Notes under the pieces: model-generated
Seen by the model: the letters and a program-made list of their open reading frames with translations, nothing else
What the model was told of the DNA's origin: nothing
Databases searched by the model: none
Made by a program: the position numbers and the translations under genes
Shown here: positions 47,652-59,335 of the stretch, one piece after another
Position numbering within the stretch: position 1 is the first letter of the stretch
Layout of the letters: each line of letters opens with the position of its first letter
DNA from: Lineus longissimus
Lineage: Eukaryota > Nemertea > Pilidiophora > Heteronemertea > Lineidae
Reading direction: 5' to 3'
DNA: 64,000 bases
Assembly (NCBI RefSeq): GCF_910592395.1
Contig: NC_088310.1
Coordinates: forward strand, 24,447,491 to 24,511,490

Positions 47652-49661
47652 GATATTGACTTATTTTGAAGCATAAATATGAAATGATAAATGACTGCCA
47701 ACATCTAAATAGCGTTCCTAACCTTCCTTGATGTGCGCTACGGTTCTTCTCAAGCAAAATTGCGGATATGGTCAGATATGATTACTGGCTTGTAGTGGCG
47801 GAACCTCGTCCATTGATCGGGCAATCATCAAAGACTTACTGCGTATTGACTTATGGAAAAAGGAGGATGTGTACATGTACATGTGCTGACATTGACTATG
47901 GACCAATATCATGGCGCGGCTTGTCTTACAGCTGTAGGAAGTGCCATTTGTTGTATGGCAAGTTGTTGAATCTTCTTGGCATATGAAGCTCTGTGATCAT
48001 AATGCCCTCTTACAATCTCAATCAGAGGTACTGCCAGTAAGGTGAGAATTTGCCGGGCAGGTTGTTAGGCATCTCCATCTCCAAGTTGCATTTTAGTGTT
48101 TGGTGAGTGAGGCTCAAAATAATTTATTGTTATGCACAGACCTTTTGCCTTGTTTTCTATTGACTGATAGATAAAGAATACCTTGCCTACCATTTGTCGA
48201 TAATATCAGGTCGTATAATGTTCTTATGTACATTTAGGCACTCTCATAGAGATTATCGGTTGGGTGGGCGACTTGGAAAAATCCAAGAGGATTGTATGCG
48301 GACATTGACCAATAAAAATGAATTCCATGTCGCCCATTTGTCGGTAATGCGATGTGGTTTGTGTTTTCTCTTTTTCCAAGCCTAGTCATCGATGAGTGGC
48401 TGAGGTTGGTCACTTGTGTAAAAAACAGTCAGTTGTTGTTTAGCAATGTTTCTTATTGATTGTGAGAAAAGTAGAATATCATGTTTAGTTGTGGGCAACA
48501 GGGCAAGGTCATCCTTGAATACACCTCCCTGGGAAATTATGCCAGGTAGTTGTCCAAGAACCAGCATGTTGTGAATGGAATAATAGTGAAAAAATTTTTT
48601 TGATCATAAGCCGTGTTTGAAAATGTACCTCCCAACGTTGTGGTACATTATAAGCCAGTGGTGGAAAAGGGGGAGGCGTGTGCCCCCTAAATCAACCAGT
48701 TATGAGATGATGAGACCTCGTCAGTGAATGACTCTTATATATCAATGTTGGTCAGGCAATCAGAGGCATGTGAAGAATGAATTCAGCAGCAGCCAGTAAG
48801 AGAGAACGACCTCTTAATTTTGAACAAACTTGCCTGGCACAAATAAATATTCTTGGCCATGGCTGAAGCAAACCCTATCCGAGCACTTTCCTGTCTTGCC
48901 GTGTATTCTTTATTAATCATCGCGGCATTTCAATCCACAACTGTTCATTTCCCAGATTACAACAGATCCATTCCTCTTTGATCTTGCACCCGCTGCTCAA
49001 TTCTTAGAATGGAATTGTCTTATTTCTCCTGGATTTGAAAATGCATCAATCCGCCATGTAAAGAAATACTGTGGTTTTTAGGTGAGCTTTGATTTGCTTC
49101 ATCTGTACAGTCTGATTTCAAAATATTTCAAAGTGTACCACGACAATACTCTTCCATATACATGAATTGCACTATAGCCTTGATTTTGCGTGACACTAAC
49201 TCAGAAAGCTTATTGTATTAGGCAGCTGGTATGTCCTTTCTGAGGCTGACTGTCTGGAGCTGAAAGAGTGTTACTTTTTGCCACCCCTCAGAAAATAGGG
49301 TAAAGAGTCTAGAGTGATACGTGCCAGCTCGGCTGAAGAAGGTTAAGTGGTGCATCATATCTTTCCTCTGGATGCTGAGATGTCTTACTTACATTGATGT
49401 TGTTACAGCAAAAAAACACAATGGAGAACTGTACAGAAAAAAATTCTGATGCCCATAACCCTTCAGCTTTTTGGTCACACAAGTAATGGACAAGGCTCCT
49501 TGGACATGCTGGACATGCTGGAAATCTTTAGTCACCGGAGGATGTCATCCGTCTGTGATCAGTGGAGAATTGATAAAGTAATGAACATATTGAATGATAA
49601 TTTGTAGGGATCTGATACAAGCTGTGAAAGTTTCCTTGTATTGAAAGTCCAGTTTATGTGT
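47652..49661. other. Intronic sequence with no recognised gene
   Basis: A GTACATGTACATGTG palindrome run lies at 47871-47885. TGGACATGCT is duplicated at 49501-49520. No gene-like structure was seen. Confidence 0.5.
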
Positions 49662-50797
49662 CAGTCAATTTAGTGCCCTCTTGATTGAGTCAGCTTTTCT
49701 TAAATATAAAAAACGCTGAGACCGTATCCTTATTCTGTGTTTGAGTCAGCTTTTCTTAAATGTAATATTCTGTATCCGTATTCTGCACTCTTTGCAATTT
49801 ATAATCTAGCATTTCCTTGTGTAGACCTAAAACTTATACCTTTCCAACGCATTCGTAATTCCGTGTGGATGAGTGACAGCTGCCTTGGAGCAACTGACTC
49901 ATCTAATAGAGGGTAATCTAGTATTTATAGGAAGAAAGTATTATCGCAACAGCTTCAATAGGATACATACATTCACTGAAGAAGCTTTATCGATGACTCT
50001 CTCCTAACCTGCTCTGATGCTCCTTTGGTGTATGTGGACAAACAATTTTGAAAGCTACCATAGGGTATCACAGTAGCGATACTATTGTATGAGTGTTGTT
50101 TACCACATTGACTGAAGTCATCACGACACCTGAATAAGTACTTCTATATTGCTGCTTTGATCCACATCTCTCCTCTGGTTCTATAAGCGTCTTCAGGGGA
50201 TTCCTCTTGCTTAAGCAAATTTTCTTGTTAGTATATAGATTTTTGCATGAAATTTTTCTTGAATGATTCTGAGATGATGTCAGCTAGAGCCATGTGTGTT
50301 TTCAAAAATTTTGTTGGCCAGTGACTGTACATGTTGTCATGAACGAACCATTCACCCAAGTGTTACAGGGGACTGAAAGACCAACCATGTACATCATGTC
50401 TACAGCATCAAAGAGTTAATGGATCACAGACCTCTGTTGTAAAGTAACCTCAGAATATTTTCGCAATACTACATCTGACATGATGGACCTGCTTAATTGT
50501 CTGTTATACTGTGTAATACTGCTGTGTAAAAGGTTCCCTAATGTAAGCAACCAGGGCAGTCTAGCCAAATTATCGGTCAGTGAACAGCTTGTTGTGGGAC
50601 AGTTGTTTATTCTGATGAATGTATTGCCTTAACCAATTATTACTATATGGATAGGATGTGTGGAATATGATAAGTGAGAAACACGAGTAGCTTTCGTGGA
50701 CCTCTGGTTGAAAATAGAGTCACTATATACACCAATAGGGTCTCAGTGTTTTTATATTTAAGAAAAGCTGTCTCCAAAAGAGGGCACTAAATTGACC
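49662..50797. mobile_element. ~1.1-kb region bounded by long inverted repeats (probable non-autonomous DNA element)
   Basis: The left arm (49662-49728) and the reverse complement of the right arm (50731-50797) share GTCAATTTAGTGCCCTCTT, CAGCTTTTCTTAAATATAAA and CTGAGACC in order across ~66 bp. The left arm is partly duplicated: GAGTCAGCTTTTCTTAAAT recurs at 49743-49761, 57 bp after 49686. The inside has no transposase frame. No convincing target duplication was seen. An alternative is two solo copies of one short repeat inserted in opposite orientation. Confidence 0.6.
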
Positions 50798-51603
50798 ATA
50801 TTTCCCCTGTCCCATCACGTAACAGACAGTGGCTGTAAAGGTCACTTCACGATAGATTCCTGCAAGAATCTGACAGAAAAGAAGACCTCAAGGACCATAA
50901 TTCAAACCATTGTCACTCCAGATAACTTTTCTGGATGCACTTACTGTCTCTTTTGCCACTTGTATTTGATGAAGGTTCTTTGCAAGATTCTCTTGCGTAA
51001 GATTGGGCTTTAGTGTCCTCTCTTACTGCCTCTTCAGAGATAGTCAATGGATGCCAATAGTCATGCCCCAGCGTTATAACTTCTTAAACAGCAATAGGGT
51101 CGACAGACTTCAGCTGTATTTATCAATTCTATCCATTTATGAGTATTTCCATGAATCATGATTCCTTGAATTTTAGTTAGTACATGTACAACATTAATGA
51201 TGTCCACTGTTACTCTATCACTATGACTGTTTCTTTTTTGGTTCCGTTGCACATTTCCAGTTAAACCCATCCACAGATTCTGATCTTACATTTATGGTCA
51301 AAGTAGAGATCCAAATATCCAGTACAATAGGCCTACACAGCTTTTAGGCAAACACAGCTGACACTGTTGTATATCGAATTGATGAATTCTTCTTTAATCG
51401 TTAGCTGCAATGTGGTTTTCAATGTTTTTGTCATCTTGTGGTGTTGAATGCCGTAGGCCATTTGGGTCGTTTTACAGTCTTTTTGGCGGGGTTTCGATAC
51501 CTCCTGTATTGCTCATTCAGCCAGACTTGTCTATGGATTTCCTGTCAAATACCTCGAGTGCCTAAAGTAATCAATCCTGGTCTTCTGGTTGTGGTTTTGT
51601 CCT
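50798..51603. other. Intronic sequence with no recognised feature
   Basis: A TACATGTA lies at 51181-51188. Short open frames (50792-51013 plus and 51061-51270 minus) are not recognised. Confidence 0.5.
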
Positions 51604-51768
51604 CATATGACATTTTAAGAAATAAAAAAAAAATAACAACAAAACATATGACATCTTTAGAAATTAAAAAAAAGAACAACAAAACTTATGACATTTTTAG
51701 AAATTAAAAAAAAGAACAACAAAACATGTGACATTTTTAGAAATTAAAAAAAAGAACAACAAAACATC
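51604..51768 (+). repeat. 40-bp A-rich minisatellite, 4 copies
   Basis: Units beginning GACATTTTTAGAAATTAAAA start at 51609, 51650, 51690 and 51730, a 40-41 bp period. Each contains an A-run, GAACAACAAAAC and a TATG or TGTG end. Later units are nearly identical and the first is diverged, as in arrays that grow by slippage. Confidence 0.92.
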
Positions 51769-53487
51769 CTCAAAGACAATAAAACAATTTTAAAAATATT
51801 TGCATGGCAGGAACCACTTCAGGAAAACCCTTGAATATTTGTTGTTGGTTTGATGGACAACTGTCCTTAGCTGGCTTAAGTAGACAACTTATCCTGCCCC
51901 AGGTTCAATTAAGGATGCTTGACTAAAATCAATGCTTTACTGGGATGGAATTGGCCACCAAGAGAAGCAATTGCCAGAGCATCCTGATCGACCATCTCAC
52001 TTAGGCTGTCATGTCAAAGGCAGGCAACTATTGCTTTTCTTAGTATTACTTTGTGGTGACCTTAGCCGCAGGCAGGTGGATGATTTCTCAAGAGGTAGAC
52101 AAAGGATAGGTTCTCATTGATCAACTTTATCTTGATGAGTGTCAAAGATATTCAAGCCTGAATTTGATTACATACATGCATTACAATCGGCAAGCTATAC
52201 GAGCAAGCCATAATCTAAAATAGAAATTTTGAAAAATATCAAAGAGTGGACCTTTTGCTGGTAAGTACTGTAACTTTTCAGCGCTAATCAATCTTTTCGT
52301 TTGCCACGTATCAGACATCTCATCGGACATCAGACTTCTCATATTTTGCACCTCATGACTAAAAGGGTGTCTACAATGTTGAACACTTTGTCGCATGTGA
52401 CCCCCCTTTGGTAATCATTTTCAAGTAAGATGGAATCTGCAATGTTCGAAGAACGGGCAAAGATTCAATCACCGCCGACACAGATCTTGTGAGAAAGATT
52501 ATCGATCACTGCATCCTATATGTTTGTCTATCATATATGAATTTGACCATTACTCGTCATGATTTACTATGTGTATAGTATTGCCTGTTTTAGATTGATC
52601 ATGGGATTAGGTTGGCACGGGCGGGGCGAGTGACATAAATCAATTGTTTCTGTCTGGATAGATGCCTTTTGTGGTATTGACTGCTTTCTGATGCTGTAAA
52701 TATGGTGATTTGTCAATGTGGTGGTGGACCTTCCGTTAGGGCTGCTCCAAGATAACATAGTGCATTGCTGTAAAATTGTTTTGTTCATGAGGTAGGCTGG
52801 TAGATACTAGGTGTGTAAGCATACAAGTCTATCAAGAAAGCCTGGTAATCTGTGACAACTGATAAAATGAAAATGGTATAGAGTGGTACTAGAGGAACGA
52901 ACTCGCTAACAAAGAACTAGCAATATTCTACACAATAAACTTTATCCAATAACAATCCGACTTACCACTCTTTCAAAGGAAGAGGCACAAGGGACACTTT
53001 GCTGAGGGACACTTTGGTGGCAACAGCTCCAGTTAAGTGACGACAATGCTGCTGATTAGTTGTGGGCATCAAACCAATTTGTAATTCCTCCGAGTCCATT
53101 CTGGGTAATTTCTTTCTATCTCAATTCACTTTTTCATCAAGCACGACTGTCAACCGAACCCCATAAGAAACGACCAATCTTGTCTGATTGGCCTAACCTG
53201 ATGATTGTATCTAGCAATTTGGCTGCTCAATCGCCACCATTGGTGCTGGATGAATTAGTGAATGTGTCGGTGTTGCCCCTGGCTTATGTGGCGAGCAGAG
53301 GAATGAAATTATACCCCAAAGGTGATATCAGATAGTACATTACAACAGCACTAAATCTGGTTATTTCCTTCTTAGCCATTGGCTATTTTTGCCAAATTCG
53401 ATATTTATTGCTGCTGATATGCCGTATGTGGAGCAATGCAATATGTGTGTAATAAAGACCACCCACTTATTACGGTCCACCAGCAAG
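51769..53487. other. Intronic sequence with no recognised gene
   Basis: AT-rich. The 91-residue open frame at 53060-53335 shows no recognised motif. No repeats were noticed. Confidence 0.45.
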
Positions 53488-53580
53488 GAAAAAAAAAGTG
53501 AAACAATTATTTGGACTTAGAAATTTTTTCTCATCTTTCAGAGTCAGTTCATAATTCGGAAAAATTTTCTTGTTTTTCCA
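53488..53580 (+). repeat. GGACTGATGATG-family repeat, partial copy 1 of a direct pair
   Basis: AAGTGAAACAATTATTTGGA, CTTAGAAATTTTTTCTCATC and TTTCAGAGTCAGTTCATAAT match in order the copy at 53755-53876 in the same orientation. The GGACTGATGATG start itself is missing here. Confidence 0.6.
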
Positions 53581-53754
53581 TAAACAGCATTGTTTACTAT
53601 GTTAAAAGGATCCATCTTAGGTAACTTTCAAAAGAAAAAATGATATTGATTTTATCATCGTATTAACTTAGTTCCAGAAAGGAATGAAAGCTTTCTCCCG
53701 CTCTAAATAGGTTTATAGGTAACGAAGGTTTAAAATCATACCAATTATATCAGT

Positions 53755-53876
53755 GACATTTGAAAAGTTTTGGGACTGATGATGTTGCTTCATTTTCAGC
53801 AGAAAAAAAAAGTGAAAAAAATATTTGGACTTATAATTTTTTCATTTGTCAGAATCAGTTCAAAATTCTGAGAGTG
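53755..53876 (+). repeat. GGACTGATGATG-family repeat, best-preserved copy
   Basis: Reads in order AAGTTTTGGGACTGATGATG, TTGCTTCATTTTCAGCAG, an A-run, AAAATATTTGGACTTATAAT and AGAATCAGTTCAAAATTCTG. It serves as the reference for copies at 7801, 16234, 29308, 38658, 43197 and 53488. Confidence 0.7.
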
Positions 53877-56800
53877 TCACATGCTTATTTCACTTGCTCT
53901 TGCTTTTGAGGTGTGATCAATGTGGATTAGATAAGACATTTTTCACCTAATATAGGAACATCAGGGCAGTCATAGTAGACTATCCTGGGGTTTCTTTGCT
54001 AGAAAAACCAAATCAAATGATTTATTTTTCCTCATCAACTGCTTTAAATATAATAATAGGTATTTAGAAGACAGTTATTCAGCTTTGGCAGTCTCTATTT
54101 GATAACAAGCTTTTACATGGAGCCAGAAATGTATCGCTTACATATCACTTTTAGTCCACAATAAACCCAACAAACAGATTGATTTTGACAAAAGTGATGA
54201 CCATGTCGAAGTTTGTTTGATTATTGTTCATTTGGCTTGGAATATGCTGTCAGGAGGAATCACTGGGTGGCGATGGTATTTGCGCTGATCGATGCTATTG
54301 TATTGGCAGCCTCATGAATAATTCATTAGAGCGATCACTTGGAAATTGTACAGATGTATAGATATGAGGTGTGGCTCTAAAAGTACATGTTATCAGTATG
54401 GGTTTTTCCTGGGTACCCCTGGATATTTTGCTGGATGGTTATGCATAGGTTGATAAAGAGAAATTGGTGTTTGTCTTATATTCTAGTAATCATTACACAG
54501 CTGTTTGCAAACATAATTGTTTTCTGACAAATGTGACCTTGTAGAACTACGCTGCATCTTCTTGTCGTTTTGGCGATTTTCGAGAGCAGATAGGTGGGGT
54601 TACTGGACTCTAGATTCAGTCAGCATCCTCGACGTGCTCATCAGAAATTAGAAGGCTCTTTTGTGGGGCTAGTTCCCATCAATTTGAATATTGGTAAATG
54701 GTGCAAATGTAGCGTACATTAATGTAGTTCAAATGAAATGTGATAGAATTCCACATTAATGATTTTATGACAAAATCAATCACTTCAGGCTACAGTAAGG
54801 GCAGGGCGTCAGGCAACTTTCCATGAATCATTGTGCGAACCAAATGATTTTTAATGAACAGAGAGATGCAAAGACCACTCTAATTTTGTCTTCCCCGAGG
54901 TCTGCCTTAGAAGTGTTCACTTGGTTAAGCTTTGAGATTGCGGTATCATTCTGATTCAATTACCAGACCCCATTTGGGTTTCCGCTGATTATATTCCACC
55001 TTCCATCAAATAATGAGAGCTGTTCTTTGAACTGTGACAGAGTCTAGGTTACGTTAAACTTTCATCGTGGATTGAGTGGAGTACACATTTATTTCATAGT
55101 GTAGCACAAATTAATGATATCTGCTCTGATTAGCTGAGCAAATAAAGGAGGGGGGGTCGGTACTTGAAGGATTTGCTATGAGACTTCTGCTTGTGATAAT
55201 AGACATTTGTCTTCCTCAATCTTACATGTGGATGTAGAAGATTCGAGATGGTCCCTCACCCAACTCAGTCAGAAAGGAAGTCTTGCCACGAAAGGGTGCC
55301 CATGACTTGCCCAGAGTGCTTTTCGAGGTTCCAACCGAATGTTTTCCTTGCATGACAATGTTTACATCTTTGCTATTGGTTGTGTCATCTGCTTGGGGGA
55401 AACGGCTGAGCTGATGCATTAAACATGTTTTTCTGGCTTTGATGAGGTGACCCTTGAGTAATAATTGCTCAAATATTTGATCTACGGGTAGTGTTTAGTC
55501 TTTGTTGTTTGCTCTGTTATTGGTTCTCCTCTCAGACATGTCAGGAGGATCGAGATTCTGCAAACGGAATGATGTGGAGAATGATTTTGTCCATTATTGG
55601 GGTTAAAGAATTAATGCAGTCCCTGTAGTAGAATCGAGACCATGAGGGTGGAGCTGATATGTAGGCCCAAACCTGAGGTGATTTATTTCTTCCAAGTCCT
55701 GTATGAGGTTTGTGGAGACAATCTAAACTACTTTAGTTCTGTATTAAGATTCCAAAGGAAATCTAACATGTGGATTATAATATCTGTGTACGCAAGTGTC
55801 AAAAGACCAAAGAGGATGACAAACCTTTCTTGCTGTCAGCTTTATTTTTAACAGCACAACAACACAAATGTTCACTTGTTCTAGAGAAGCTTAACACAAA
55901 TTTGAATTGTAGCATTATAAAAAAATGGCATACCTTTATTGCATCCCAGTCTGATGAGTTCATTCTGAAATCAGCACTCAAGAGACATGAAATCAGAACT
56001 AATGAAGAAATTATGAGCAAATGTCAATGAGCCATTTTGCAGCTTTTGCAAAATACTTCAGAGAGTTTTTGCCTAATGAAGCAATTCATCTTTGAGATTT
56101 CACATTATTTGTTAACAATTTTAAGAACATCTCATTAACTTGCTACCAGCTTCTAATGAACAAGATGAAAAGAAGTTCAAGTTCACCAATAATGCTGGCA
56201 GTGAGTGAAATGATCTCAGTTCTGCGCCGTGTACATCTCAAGTTTGCATGCCTGTTAGAGAACGGTAATGCACCACTTTTGAAGTTGAGATTTCAAGTCA
56301 AGACTGAAGTTCCATGACACTCCTGATCAGTTACTAAAATGAAAACAAAGGAGTTTGTCGTCTCTTATTACACCAATGTTTCAGTTAATGTGTGAAACAC
56401 AGCATTGTCGTACTCATCCTGTGGCAGCATCAAAAACCCTGTGGATCAAATTCTTGGTTGTTATCTACCTCGAATGATGATGCGAAACTCAATATGTCCT
56501 GATGAGTAGTTGTTTATCTCTTGTTATAGCACACAGTGCAATGTTTAGTGCTTTTCTTTTAATGATGCAAAGACTCAAATAACAGCATATAATGGTGCAG
56601 AGACTCTAATAACAGAAACCTTTGCTCCTAAAGAAATTGAGAGAATTGTGCAACATTGTGGGTTTTTTTCAAGCCTACAAATATACAGAATATCAGAACA
56701 CCTACCTTACTGAATATTACCTAGCATACAAAATCTTGTAGGAAGGCAAGGGTTCATGATACCTTCTACATATGATCATGGTAAGACATAATTAACATTC

Positions 56801-58880
56801 ACTCATATAGGATTTTTGCACTAGCGCGGTAAATTATTCACTTGACAATGAACGTCAGGAACATTGTGTCATCCAGAGACTGATAGAACAGCAAGCGGGA
56901 GTATCTTCACCTGTCTTCCTCCAGTGCCAGTTCAATGGCAATGTTGTGTGAGAACTCGTCCTTTCGACTGCTTGAGCTCATCTGGTGTCAAACTGACCAT
57001 CTCACGTTTTCTGCAGTGCAAGAAAGATAAATGTGACACTAGAATCTCCAAAAGGGGTTCTTTTTCATGTGGTTCTAACAAATGCCAATTAAGTTTGACA
57101 ACCTGACACACATCATTTCCGATGCCATAGCTTTAGTTGACTTGGTCTGAACCCAGTCATTTCTCTGAGCAGTGACATAAGATATCCAGTGTTATATCGG
57201 CCTTGAGTGTGTCGTCAAGATGTCCAGCATGGGCTAGTAGTCTACCACAGAGTGACAGCTGATTATTAATCCCCTGAATTTTTCATCAGATATGATGGCA
57301 AAATGATAGGTAATGTCTATTGTTCTTGATGGCATCCGGGCGCTGGAATTACTGATATAGGAAGGCTGCTAGAATTTTACACTGTTGGCTGAGGGATGTT
57401 GACGTTTTACTGTCTGGTATGATAAACTGAGCCCTGTTAAAACCTTTTTTCTTAGAATAACTGGCCCAATGAACAGATCAAAGATATCTTTGACTGAGCT
57501 TAATACAGTTTGTGGGATGCAAATATGAAAGGCCAGCACTGATGTGTTAACCAATAGTTTCATCCATTTCATCAAATGATTGACAACTTACACTTTATTA
57601 CAAATTTCCAGTTATATATAAAATGCACAGGCACCAACAAAGACCAATTAAGCAAAACGTCCAGTTTGAAATTACACTTTATAATGATAGAGCACTTGTG
57701 TTTATTAGTTGATCGCATGTTGATGTAATGGATGCAAACACGAAACCCACCCAGGTAACGTCACATGCATCGCACATACTCCACCCTTCCGGCTTATTCG
57801 TGTGAATCGACTCAAAGCAATCTCAAAATATCATGTTCTCTTTTGAACTAATGGAATTGACACCCATCACACAACCTCAAATTTACATTGCAAAATTGAT
57901 CGGTAGTTTTTTTTGTCTGATGTGTCATGCTTTGAAATATATATTTGTTGATTTATTGTTTTTACTCTGTTTCAATAAAAGTGATGTAGACCTAAAGGAT
58001 ATTTCTGAACCACGGCAGCTGCATTGCGACCATTGTCTACATGTTGGTTTGTTTGCAGATCATAGTGACCAAAATTACTCATTTGTTCTGCGTTTTACTG
58101 ACTGTTGTTAGTGGTCTGGCAATACAACTATATACACTTAAGATCCAAACTTTGATCTGTCAGCCTAATCAAAGCATTGGGAAACCGTGCCTTCAGCCAT
58201 GTGAGCAGGTGGGTGGGGAAGAATTTCCATATCTGTCCGGTGGAGAGTTTAGTGTTGAATTATGGATGATCATCAATGGAATTGAAGAAGATGGATGAAA
58301 TATCAGACATTCTAATCCTGAATGAAGTTCAGAACATAAGGCGATCGAATTCACCTGCTAGCCATTAATCTAGTGGTGTCCTATATCAAATGAATGATTT
58401 TGACAATGTTGTGTGCTTGCTAATTTCAAGGTCTTACCAAATCCTTTAGTCGATCTTATACATGTTCTAGAATAAGTACAATCATGTTGTGAATATAGAA
58501 TAAGCAAAGTACATGTAGTATACATGTAATTTATAGAATAAATACATCTAGTATTGATAAACCGGTACTTTTCAAACTGTTCAGTCCGTAGCACTGCACC
58601 ACATTATTTGTAGAGCGCAAGCAAAAATAGAAATTTCTTTGCACAGAAAATGCGATCCACACACCAAGTTTTAAGTTTCTTGGTCAAGTGGTAAGAAATG
58701 TACCAGGATAGTTGACAATGACCGATGATGCAGTTTTGTTGATGACACAAGCTTGGCAACTTCTCCAGTGTGGCAGTGTCAGATGGTCATGATAGAAGGA
58801 GCATCATGAATATGACTAATGACGTCTGCTGCCAGGTCAATGAAATATCGCAGAAGATGTTCTCTAGCATTACAGCGGAA
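53877..58880. other. Intronic sequence with no recognised gene
   Basis: AT-rich. TACATGTA palindromes lie at 58510-58517 and 58521-58528. Several open frames of 65-92 residues (55642-56030, 56864-57106, 57833-58298) have no recognised domain or splice context. Confidence 0.45.
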
Positions 58881-58884
58881 AGAT

Positions 58885-59335
58885 ATTTTTCTTTGGTTGT
58901 CCAGCATCAAGAGCATTAAATGTGACCTGAGCTGCCTAATCAATGTCACCATTTCGAGAGATAATTGATGCTGTCCAGAATCCTATGAACCTTTTCCAAT
59001 GTTGTCACCAACAAAGACAAGGAAATTAGCATGGAATGTGACCATTGACATCAATAGTCCAAATCAGCGTCATAACAGAAAACATCATGGATGATGCTGT
59101 CCAAATATTTTTTTCTGCGGTTGTCATCAGCAGTGGATGGGCTAGTAGTGAACTATTGAGAAAAAATTGAGGTGGCTTCAATTACCTGACAACTGTCACA
59201 CCACAGAAAATTGTCCTTCACAAATGCTGACAACCAAAAATTTCACCAGATAATGTTCGTGAACCAGAATCACCATTTCTGAGGTTGTCAGCAGTGAAGA
59301 CAAGGGACATGGAATGTGACATCATTTGAGGCAGT
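58885..59335 (+). repeat. Highly degenerate tandem repeat, ~110-160 bp spacing
   Basis: GGTTGTC-(C/A)-(A/T)-CAGC/ACCAAC recurs at about 58896, 59005, 59120 and 59282. In several cases it is followed by AAGACAAGG and GGAATGTGAC (59011-59043 and 59296-59321). The copies align loosely, so this is called only as an ancient array. Confidence 0.35.
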
